A stretch of 64,000 nt of DNA. Origin: Methanolinea sp. Lineage in GTDB: Archaea > Halobacteriota > Methanomicrobia > Methanomicrobiales > Methanospirillaceae. Shown here in pieces: positions 50,957 through 57,616 of the stretch. Below the pieces are notes generated by a model. That model did no database searches, was not told the DNA's origin, and worked only from the letters and a program-made list of their open reading frames with translations. How positions within the stretch are numbered: the stretch's first letter is position 1; each line of letters begins with the position of its first letter. Both the position numbers and the translations under genes were made by a program. The DNA is taken from contig CP064971.1 in the NCBI GenBank assembly GCA_016699325.1, forward strand, positions 186,001 through 250,000, in the 5' to 3' direction.

Positions 50957-51719
50957 ACAGTTCCCAGCCGTACTGGGTGAACTCATCGCTGTTCTGCCGG
51001 ACAAAGTCCCTGAAGGCCTTTGCACCTGCCTCGTTTCCTCCCTTGATTACCGCATCGCCAAAGACGATCTCTTCCGACAGGTCGTAGCTGTATTTCTCAA
51101 CCGTATCGAGATTGTAGAGTACAGCCGTACTGCTGTAGGTGAACCCGGCATCTATCTCGTCACTCTGCACCATCAGGGCCACCTGATTCACGGTGCCCGG
51201 CCGGGTCTTGATGTTGCCCAGGGCGTTCAGCTGGTCCCAAAGCCCGAGGTTCTTCAATACGTTCTCGGAATAGACCCCGACCGGAGCACTTGGATCGGCA
51301 ACCGCAACAACGATGTTTTTACCGGTGAGGTTGGATGCTGTCGTGATCCCTTTCTCCCTGCCGGTCTTTGAAACGGTCAACACGACAAACTCATTCATGA
51401 ACTTCTCTGCCTCGGATACTTTGCCCTCCGCTTCAAGTTTCTCGATAAGGTTATAATCCGCAGAATAGTACAGGTCACAGGGTTGTCCCTGGCTGATCTG
51501 GGTGTAGAGTCCGCCAGATGGTCCATAGTTGGGGATGACTGTGATGCCGGTGGCATTGGTATACTTCGCAATCACCACGTCCATCGGTTTCTTGAGGCCC
51601 GCTGCAACATATACATTCAGCGGCGCCTCTTTATCTTCGGTGCATCCTGCAGAAAGGAGCAGGAACCCTACAATTAAAAACAATCCCATTATTCCCACAA
51701 ACTTGTAAGATTTTTCCAT
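50949..51719 (-). CDS. Molybdate/tungstate-type ABC binding lipoprotein
   Basis: 256 residues from MEKSYKFVGIMGLF. The signal ends with a lipobox (LLLSAGCTEDK). ModA fold features: LNVYVAAGLKKPMDVVIAKY, NYGPSGGLYTQISQGQPCDL, YYSADYNLIEKLEAEGKVSE, VAVADPSAPVGVYSENVL, and DEIDAGFTYSSTAVLY. The oxyanion-holding Ser near PSGG and the Tyr near GFTY fit molybdate/tungstate binding. A TATA (GATATAATTC on the minus strand, about 51751-51760) lies upstream. Metal preference is not resolved. Confidence 0.9.
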   Translation of the reverse strand: MEKSYKFVGIMGLFLIVGFLLLSAGCTEDKEAPLNVYVAAGLKKPMDVVIAKYTNATGITVIPNYGPSGGLYTQISQGQPCDLYYSADYNLIEKLEAEGKVSEAEKFMNEFVVLTVSKTGREKGITTASNLTGKNIVVAVADPSAPVGVYSENVLKNLGLWDQLNALGNIKTRPGTVNQVALMVQSDEIDAGFTYSSTAVLYNLDTVEKYSYDLSEEIVFGDAVIKGGNEAGAKAFRDFVRQNSDEFTQYGWELYA

Positions 51720-51882
51720 GGTATCACCTGCAATCATACCTTCAGGAGAATTATATCCTGCAAGGTACAGGGGATTATGTGCGACTTTGAGAATTAAATT
51801 ATTTTATTGTAACAAGAAGTAAATCAAATGGAATTATCAGTTGGTATACCAGTGTCGAATCCCGTGAGACCCATCGACCCCG

Positions 51883-52362
51883 TCATTCCTCTTCATCCTG
51901 TTGTCCGGCATCGCCTTTCTCAGCAATCGAATCACTCCCCCCATGATATTCATCTTCGGTACACCAGACTTCGATCTCGGCCGGCCCTGAACACCGCCGT
52001 TCTGACCCCGGAAGGATCTGCTCTTCATGGACCACGAATCCATCCTGCATCCGGTATATGAGCCTGAAATCCCAGTGATCGGAGAGCGAGATCTCCCGGT
52101 CGTAGTACACTTCCCGGGCCAGGCGGTGGGAGCTGTATATGTCAGGAGCAATCTCGAAAAGAACCCCCCGCATGTAACGCTTCAGATACCAGCGGAGATC
52201 TGCGGCAAGGGCAAGGGCGCTGCTGAGCGTTGCTACCGTTATCTCCACCCCGCGATGTGTCTCCCGCGGCCGGTAGAACCGGAGAGCCTCCCGGCTTGTC
52301 TCGGACGCAAGGAGTTCGCGGTAGAGGGAAACCCCCTCCCGTGGCAGGAAAAGGACATTCAT
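51883..52362 (-). CDS. Conserved hypothetical protein
   Basis: 159 residues from MNVLFLPREGVSLYRELLAS (an ATG 8 codons earlier is possible). Mixed helix and strand: LSSALALAADLRWYLKRYMR, LFEIAPDIYSSHRLAREVYY, LSDHWDFRLIYRMQDGFVVH. The acidic C-terminal tail is AEKGDAGQQDEEE. No motif for catalysis, DNA binding or export. It sits alone between the Mo/W transporter and PAN copy 2. I do not recognise the family. Confidence 0.6.
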   Translation of the reverse strand: MNVLFLPREGVSLYRELLASETSREALRFYRPRETHRGVEITVATLSSALALAADLRWYLKRYMRGVLFEIAPDIYSSHRLAREVYYDREISLSDHWDFRLIYRMQDGFVVHEEQILPGSERRCSGPAEIEVWCTEDEYHGGSDSIAEKGDAGQQDEEE

Positions 52363-52536
52363 TTGGCTGTTGATCAATATATGCACATGTGGGACTTATA
52401 GGCGCTCCGGGTCAATCGCGGAATTCCCGGTGAAGCTGCCCCATGGGAAGGGCAACAGAGAGCATGCAAAGAAAGTCGCCACCAACGGGTTAAGAAAAAT
52501 CCTGCAGGAAAAAAAAGTTCAGATTTGGTGAAATGG

Positions 52537-53694
52537 TCAGGTATACATCCGGAGATCCAGGATGACCTCGGCCTTGACCTTCCGGACCGCTTTCTCGAAA
52601 TCATCCTGCGAGACGCCGGTTGCCTCTCTCCGGACCGCCATCATACCAGCCTCACGGCAGACTGCCTGAAGCTCGGCTCCCGTGGTGTCCTCGGTCATCT
52701 CTACGATCCTGTCAAGGTCAACGCCTTCGAGTCGCATCTTCCGGGAATGGATCTCCAGGATTGCCTTCCGGGCTGCAGAATCCGGCAGGGGGATTTCGAT
52801 CGCACGGTCGAACCTGCCAGGGCGCAGCAGGGCGGGATCGAGCATGTCAACACGGTTGGTGGCTGCCATGATCCTTACATCCCCCCGTGTGTCAAAACCA
52901 TCCATCTCAGCGAGGAGCTGCATCAGGGTCCGCTGGACCTCAGCGCTGCCAGACGTCCCGTCATTGGTCCTGGTGGATCCCACCGCATCGATCTCATCTA
53001 TGAATACGATGGATGGGGACTTCTCCCTGGCAAGCGCGAAAAGCTCCCGCACCAGCTGGGCTCCTTCACCGATGTATTTGTGCACCAGTTCGCTCCCGGA
53101 CATCCGTATGAAGGTTGCCCTGGCTTCGTGCGCAACGGCTTTTGCAATCAGGGTCTTCCCGGTCCCTGGCGGACCGTAGAGGAGGATCCCCTTTGGAGGC
53201 TCAACTCCCACCCGCTCATAGATATGCGGCTTGGTGAGAGGATACTCAACCGCTTCCCGGACTTCTTCGATCTCTTTCTCCAGTCCGCCAATATGCTCGA
53301 AGGTCACCGCTGGAGACTCATCGAGCTCCATTACCCTGACCCGTGAATCGAAAATGTTGCCCACGATTCTCACGATGGAGAGGGCGTTGTTGACGGCAAC
53401 CTTGGTCCCGGGCTTGAGCTGCTGGAGGAGATCGTCGTTCACGTGGGTGATGTATTCCTGGTTATTGCCCTGCTGCCGGAGATAGACTTCACCCGTGCCG
53501 AGGATATCGACAACAACGGCAACGAAGAGTGGCATCCTCTTCAGCTGATTATTCTCCCGCCGGAGTTGGGCGACCTCTCTTCCCAGCTCCTCGTTCCTGA
53601 CCTTGAGGTCGAGGATCTGAGACTCGAGATCCTGAAGTTTCAGCTTGGAGGCAAGCTCGGAGTCACCTCCTGTATTGAGGATGGATTCTTCCAT
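52537..53694 (-). CDS. pan: Proteasome-activating nucleotidase (PAN), copy 2, canonical HbYX end
   Basis: 385 residues. Coiled coil about 13-54, then OB domain about 56-127, AAA domain after 130. Walker A GPPGTGKT (174-181), Walker B IVFIDEID, pore loop KYIGEG, and NRVDMLDPALLRPGRFDRAI. A conserved Pro (KRMPLF) marks the coil-OB hinge. The chain ends RMYT, which fits the HbYX docking motif. The coil is shorter than in copy 1. It could form homohexamers, or mixed ones with copy 1, gating the 20S proteasome. It is divergent from the AcnX-type gene, with a CCTAA/TTAGG dyad between. Confidence 0.95.
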   Translation of the reverse strand: MEESILNTGGDSELASKLKLQDLESQILDLKVRNEELGREVAQLRRENNQLKRMPLFVAVVVDILGTGEVYLRQQGNNQEYITHVNDDLLQQLKPGTKVAVNNALSIVRIVGNIFDSRVRVMELDESPAVTFEHIGGLEKEIEEVREAVEYPLTKPHIYERVGVEPPKGILLYGPPGTGKTLIAKAVAHEARATFIRMSGSELVHKYIGEGAQLVRELFALAREKSPSIVFIDEIDAVGSTRTNDGTSGSAEVQRTLMQLLAEMDGFDTRGDVRIMAATNRVDMLDPALLRPGRFDRAIEIPLPDSAARKAILEIHSRKMRLEGVDLDRIVEMTEDTTGAELQAVCREAGMMAVRREATGVSQDDFEKAVRKVKAEVILDLRMYT

Positions 53695-53714
53695 ATTACT
53701 ATTATACTCGTTTT

Positions 53715-53730
53715 CCTAACATTTATTAGG
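53715..53730. promoter_or_regulatory. Dyad between PAN copy 2 and the AcnX-type gene
   Basis: CCTAA and TTAGG arms six bases apart lie in the 37-base space between divergent start codons. A TATA-like GAGTATAAT (minus strand, about 53700-53710) belongs to the PAN gene. An operator is possible; short arms make chance also possible. Confidence 0.3.
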
Positions 53731-53731
53731 T

Positions 53732-54160
53732 GTGATTTTGCTATTCCGGGCACGGGGAATATCACGGGGTACTGGTAGTGGCGAGCTCCTGGTGAGCCCC
53801 GCTCCCATCTCTTTTCTTTCCGGGGTCGATCCAGAGACCGGCATCGTGGTCGAGAAAGGTCATCCCCTGGAGGGTCGGAGTATCGCGGGTACTGTGCTCG
53901 CTTTCGAGCACGGAAAGGGGTCGACTGTTGGCTCTTATGTCCTGTATGCGTTGAAGAGGAACGGGAAGGCTCCGGCAGCGATCATCAATACCCAGGCAGA
54001 CCCCATCATCGCTGTCGGCGCCATCATCGGGGATATCCCTCTGGTGGACCAGCCCGAAGTAGCAATCGGCCGGTTAAAACCAGGTGCCCTTGTACAGGTA
54101 AATGGAACCGAAGGAACCATCGAATATGAAGGAAGCCTCCTCCCTGAACCAGCCGCATGA
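53732..54160 (+). CDS. Phosphomevalonate dehydratase small subunit (AcnX swivel, DUF126)
   Basis: 142 residues from a GTG. Highly characteristic: RGISRGTGSGELLVSPAPIS, FLSGVDPETGIVVEKGHPLE, GRSIAGTVLAFEHGKGSTVG, SYVLYALKRNGKAPAAIINT, and a late VAIGRLKPGALVQVNG. It is the swivel domain of the aconitase X complex, which in archaea dehydrates mevalonate 5-phosphate in the modified mevalonate route to membrane isoprenoids. The large catalytic subunit is not in this window. It probably needs an iron-sulfur cluster in the large partner. Confidence 0.92.
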   Translation: MILLFRARGISRGTGSGELLVSPAPISFLSGVDPETGIVVEKGHPLEGRSIAGTVLAFEHGKGSTVGSYVLYALKRNGKAPAAIINTQADPIIAVGAIIGDIPLVDQPEVAIGRLKPGALVQVNGTEGTIEYEGSLLPEPAA

Positions 54161-54278
54161 GCTGCTGGTGCTCCATGGCACCAGGGGAACTGACCGGATC
54201 AAGGTGTGGGTCACCCTCAACACCGGCAGCACCTGCAAGGTTATCGATCGGCTCCTCCCCTGCCGTTCCAGGGCGTGA
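54126..54278 (+). CDS. Possible small protein overlapping the AcnX gene
   Basis: A 50-residue frame starting MKEASSLNQPHELLVLHGTR inside the end of the AcnX gene (35-base overlap) and ending 40 bases before the radical SAM gene. It fills what would otherwise be a 158-base gap. The sequence TDRIKVWVTLNTGSTCKV looks beta-rich. No ribosome site stands out and no family is recognised, so chance is quite possible. Confidence 0.28.
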   Translation: MKEASSLNQPHELLVLHGTRGTDRIKVWVTLNTGSTCKVIDRLLPCRSRA

Positions 54279-54318
54279 TCCCTGGATTGTCCTCTTTTTT
54301 ATTTCCGGGAAGGCGGAT

Positions 54319-55488
54319 ATGAAGGTGAATTGGCGGTATACCACTGCGACAAGGAATACATATGCCACACTCTATGCTGCCTGCGAGCGGGAAGGCTTCT
54401 TCCTCGAACCAACGGATCGTCCCCGGAACGATGTCACCTGCTACAGTCTCAATTCCCTGAATGTCCGCGATCTTGCGCCTGAAATCGCGGAAGCAGACTG
54501 CATCACCATTGCAGGAGGGCCCCATGCTACCGCCTGCTGGCGTCAGGTCTCCGGATATGCCGATTACGTAGTGGTCGGGGAGGGGGAGTATCTTGTCCCG
54601 GCACTCCTTTCGTGTATAAGGGACCATCAGCCTGTCACGCTCCCTGGTATAGCTACCCGCGAATCCTATAGTCCCCCGGCATCGAGCGTCATCCTCGATG
54701 CCTACCCTGCCTTTTCGCGGATGAAAGGATACGTCGAGATCTCGCGGGGATGCCCGTTCTCGTGCTCCTACTGCCAGACCCCGCGGATATTCGGAACGGT
54801 CATGCGCCACCGGAGCGTGGCAGGCATCGTACATTACGCCTCCCGGCACCGGGATGCCAGGTTTGTCTCCCCGAATGCCTTTGCCTATGGATCGGATGGA
54901 AGAAAGCCACGTCCCCATCGACTCAGGGAACTCCTGTCCACCCTCAGGAACAACATCTACTTCGGCACGTTCCCAAGCGAAGTCCGGCCCGAATTTATTA
55001 CGGAGGAAACGCTTGGCCTTGTCACGAGATACTGCGCGAACACTGCCATCCAGTTTGGCGCGCAGTCCGGGAGCGATTCCGTCCTTCAACGGATTGGCCG
55101 CGAGCATACCGTTGAAGACGTGGTCAAAGCGGTGGAATTGTGCACCGGAGTGGGCCTGACCCCGGTTGTCGATATCATCGTCGGGTTTCCCTTCGAGAGC
55201 GATGATGACCAGCGGGCAACGGCCAAGCTCGTCCGGTGGATTGCCCGGTACGGGAAGATACACGCTCATTCCTTCCTCCCGCTCCCTGGCACGCCGCTGG
55301 GGATGTCGAGCCCCCGGCCGCTCTCCCGCGATCTCTCCCATCTCCTCGGCTCGCTTGCCCTCCAGGGGAAACTGACCGGATCGTGGCGTTCGCTGGAGAT
55401 AGGATTTTCTAATGCCGGGACTGAATGGATAGGGTATGGAAAACGTTCTCCTCCTGGCCGATCTCCACGGGGAATACGGAAAACTTGA
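54319..55488 (+). CDS. B12-binding radical SAM protein, TIGR04013 / MJ1487 family
   Basis: 389 residues from MKVNWRYTTATRNTYATLYA, with GGAAGG about 6 bases upstream. The N-terminal part (to about 150) resembles a cobalamin-binding fold (ADCITIAGGPHATACWRQVS and YVVVGEGEYLVPAL). The radical SAM cluster is ISRGCPFSCSYCQTPRIFG (CxxxCxxC). VGFPFESDDDQRAT and FGAQSGSDSVLQRIGREH are barrel segments. The family is widespread in methanogens but its reaction is unknown; methyl transfer or ring formation is possible. The 3' end overlaps the phosphoesterase gene by 53 bases. Confidence 0.88.
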   Translation: MKVNWRYTTATRNTYATLYAACEREGFFLEPTDRPRNDVTCYSLNSLNVRDLAPEIAEADCITIAGGPHATACWRQVSGYADYVVVGEGEYLVPALLSCIRDHQPVTLPGIATRESYSPPASSVILDAYPAFSRMKGYVEISRGCPFSCSYCQTPRIFGTVMRHRSVAGIVHYASRHRDARFVSPNAFAYGSDGRKPRPHRLRELLSTLRNNIYFGTFPSEVRPEFITEETLGLVTRYCANTAIQFGAQSGSDSVLQRIGREHTVEDVVKAVELCTGVGLTPVVDIIVGFPFESDDDQRATAKLVRWIARYGKIHAHSFLPLPGTPLGMSSPRPLSRDLSHLLGSLALQGKLTGSWRSLEIGFSNAGTEWIGYGKRSPPGRSPRGIRKT

Positions 55489-56077
55489 TGCGTTCCTTGA
55501 CCTGAACCCTGATGCTGTCTTTATAGCAGGCGATATAACCAACATGGGTCCTGCAGAATCGGCCACCGATCTCCTCTCGCGCATCGATGTTCCGGCCTTT
55601 GCCGTGCCCGGAAACTGCGATCCGCGTGATATGATCGAGTTCCTCGAACGCTCGGAGTGCGTCTGTCTCCACTCAGCCCATATCAGCCTCGGGAAAATCT
55701 CCATCATTGGCGTCGGCGGATCCAACCCGACCCCTTTCAACACGCCGTTTGAACTGACCGACCACCAGATCGACACCATCCTGTCAGCAGTCATTCCCAA
55801 GCGGCGAGAGGCCCTGCACAACGTTCTGATCAGCCATGCGCCGCCCTATGGAATCCTCGACCGTGCCAGGGGAAATCACGTGGGAAGCCGGAGCGTTCTG
55901 AAGCACATGCCATCATTCGACCTGGTCTGTTGCGCCCATATCCACGAAGCGAGGGGTATTGCCGAAAGAGAGGGTGTCAGGATCGTCAATCCTGGCGTAG
56001 CTGCAACAGGCGAATGTGCCCTTATCCATTTCGGTCCGGAGCCAAAGGTGATAGGAATAGAATTGATCACCGTTTAA
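55436..56077 (+). CDS. Cytosolic metallophosphoesterase
   Basis: 213 residues. Calcineurin-like motifs: LLADLHGEYGKLDAFL (DxH), VFIAGDITNMG (GD), PGNCDP (GNxD), LISHAPPYG (H) and CAHIHEARG (HxH). GIREGVRIVNPG-like strand (EREGVRIVNPGVA) closes the site. There is no signal or membrane helix. It resembles the archaeal Icc/YfcE type group with unknown substrates. It begins inside the radical SAM gene by 53 bases, implying cotranslation and possibly a joint role. Confidence 0.87.
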   Translation: MENVLLLADLHGEYGKLDAFLDLNPDAVFIAGDITNMGPAESATDLLSRIDVPAFAVPGNCDPRDMIEFLERSECVCLHSAHISLGKISIIGVGGSNPTPFNTPFELTDHQIDTILSAVIPKRREALHNVLISHAPPYGILDRARGNHVGSRSVLKHMPSFDLVCCAHIHEARGIAEREGVRIVNPGVAATGECALIHFGPEPKVIGIELITV

Positions 56078-56594
56078 CGAGCAGGAGTTCTAGGTAGGAG
56101 GAGAGGATCGGCTCTCCCTCCACCCCGATCTCTCTTGCGATTTCCATGACGAATTCCTGGGGGTCTTCATGTGCATTGCTGGTGCGGGCCTCGATCTCGA
56201 CAAACGTGCCAAGTCCCTTTACCTCGTCGAGGGAGACCAGTGCTCCCCGGTATTCGTAGTACTCTCTCTGCTTCTCCACCTCCGCAACCGGCATAAAGCC
56301 CAACCGCTCGAGGATCGCCCCCATGACGCTCCCGGACTCGACTCCCGTGTTCAACTCCTCGCGGGCCTTGAGCCTGTACTCCCTCATCTTCGGCCCCTTG
56401 TAGGTGAGCAGGCACCCGTCTCCGGTATACCGCAGCCGGAGTGCTTCATCGGTTGTCCCGAAATCGCGGTCAGGAGCGTTGTAGTAGATATCGTGTTCGT
56501 GGACACGGGCCGACGGGGTGGCATGGTTGAGGAGGAGTCGCTCCCGGATCATTCCAAGATCCTCCACGCGTGTTTTGATCTCTACCTCGAGCAT
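56067..56594 (-). CDS. CYTH domain protein (CyaB/class IV cyclase-like)
   Basis: 175 residues. The defining ExExK motif is at the start (LEVEIKTRV). Further strands: DEALRLRYTGDGCLLTYKGP, EYYEYRGALVSLDEVKGLG, FVEIEARTSNAHEDPQEF. These build the acidic tunnel that binds triphosphates with metal ions. Archaeal members are usually annotated as class IV adenylate cyclase or thiamine triphosphatase; most hydrolyse triphosphates. The end overlaps the phosphoesterase gene on the other strand by 11 bases. Confidence 0.9.
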   Translation of the reverse strand: MLEVEIKTRVEDLGMIRERLLLNHATPSARVHEHDIYYNAPDRDFGTTDEALRLRYTGDGCLLTYKGPKMREYRLKAREELNTGVESGSVMGAILERLGFMPVAEVEKQREYYEYRGALVSLDEVKGLGTFVEIEARTSNAHEDPQEFVMEIAREIGVEGEPILSSYLELLLVKR

Positions 56595-56661
56595 CGCATT
56601 CAGCCTTCCACAGGTTTATGTATCATTCTCCCTTTGTTATATAGACAGAGGTGCAGAGTTT

Positions 56662-57339
56662 ATGCCGTTAGAAAAGGGTGATTTTGTCTCGCTCAGCTAT
56701 ACCGGCAGCGTCGCCGGCGCGGTATTCGATACCACCGATGAAGAAGCGGCAAAGGATGCCGGCGTTCACAGCCCCGGGGCCCTCTATGGGCCGGTGACGA
56801 TCCGGATCGGCAGCCAGCATGTCATCCTCGGGCTCGATGAAGCGCTTGAAGGCAGGGAAGTCGGAGATGAAGGCGAGATCGATATCCCCCCGGAGAAGGC
56901 CTTTGGCCCCCGCGAAAAGGAACACATCGAAGCCTTCAATAAGAATTCATTCAAGGAAAAGCCCAAGGTCGGGATAACCATCAAGGTTCCGGACAGGGGT
57001 GAGGGGACCGTAGTGGATATCATCGGGAACCGGGTGCTGGTAGATTTCAACCACCCGCTGGCAGGAAAGGAACTACATTACTGGTTCAGGATCGAGACCG
57101 CGGTCAGCGACATCGTGGAAAAGGTGAAAGGTCTCATCCGTCTCTTTACCGGCAGGGACATTGAAGTTGCATTCAACGATGGTATCGTCACCATCACCCT
57201 GCCACCGGGAATCAACTATGACCGCCGCTGGGTGCTATGGCGGAGTCGTATCGTGCATGAAGCCCTGGAGTTCATCCCTGAGATTACAGAAGTGAACCTT
57301 GTGGAGACGTTCCGGCGGCAGGAAAAAGAAGAGTTATAA
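56662..57339 (+). CDS. FKBP-type peptidyl-prolyl isomerase, archaeal long form
   Basis: 225 residues from MPLEKGDFVSLSYTGSVAGA. The FKBP domain has VFDTTDEEAAKDAG, TIRIGSQHVILGLDEALEGR and DIPPEKAFGPREKEHIEAFN; the inserted IF chaperone domain contains PDRGEGTVVDIIGNRVLVDF and NHPLAGKEL. The last 80 residues are an extra mixed domain (FTGRDIEVAFNDGIVTITLP) seen in long archaeal SlyD-like proteins. It assists protein folding in the cytoplasm. Upstream sequence in frame is not credible coding. A T8 tract lies 11 bases after the stop. Confidence 0.94.
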   Translation: MPLEKGDFVSLSYTGSVAGAVFDTTDEEAAKDAGVHSPGALYGPVTIRIGSQHVILGLDEALEGREVGDEGEIDIPPEKAFGPREKEHIEAFNKNSFKEKPKVGITIKVPDRGEGTVVDIIGNRVLVDFNHPLAGKELHYWFRIETAVSDIVEKVKGLIRLFTGRDIEVAFNDGIVTITLPPGINYDRRWVLWRSRIVHEALEFIPEITEVNLVETFRRQEKEEL

Positions 57340-57350
57340 TTTTGGTATAG

Positions 57351-57358
57351 TTTTTTTT
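57351..57358 (+). terminator. T8 tract after the FKBP gene
   Basis: Eight consecutive T, 11 bases after the stop codon; a likely archaeal-type terminator. Confidence 0.5.
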
Positions 57359-57616
57359 CGAAGCTGGCGGTGCCTACCCGGTGCCTGGGAAGAAACAACA
57401 GCAATGAGTGCCCCCCTCTTAACGAGTCGGGGTTGGCAACACAATGGTGGCGGAGGTTGGGAGAAAGCCCAACTCCCGTGTGTATCATGAAATACATGAA
57501 ATTTTCGGGCGCCATTGGAGAAAGTGTAGGTTTTTTTGGAGATGAAAAGTCCATTACCGATGTTTCCTGGCCCTCCATACTCCTACGGATGACACAGCAT
57601 TTCCACATGCCGGATA

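Noticed and set aside
54241..55821. A 526-residue minus-strand frame
   Set aside because: It lies opposite the radical SAM and phosphoesterase genes, whose motifs are unambiguous; the antisense frame is a by-product of GC-rich codon use.
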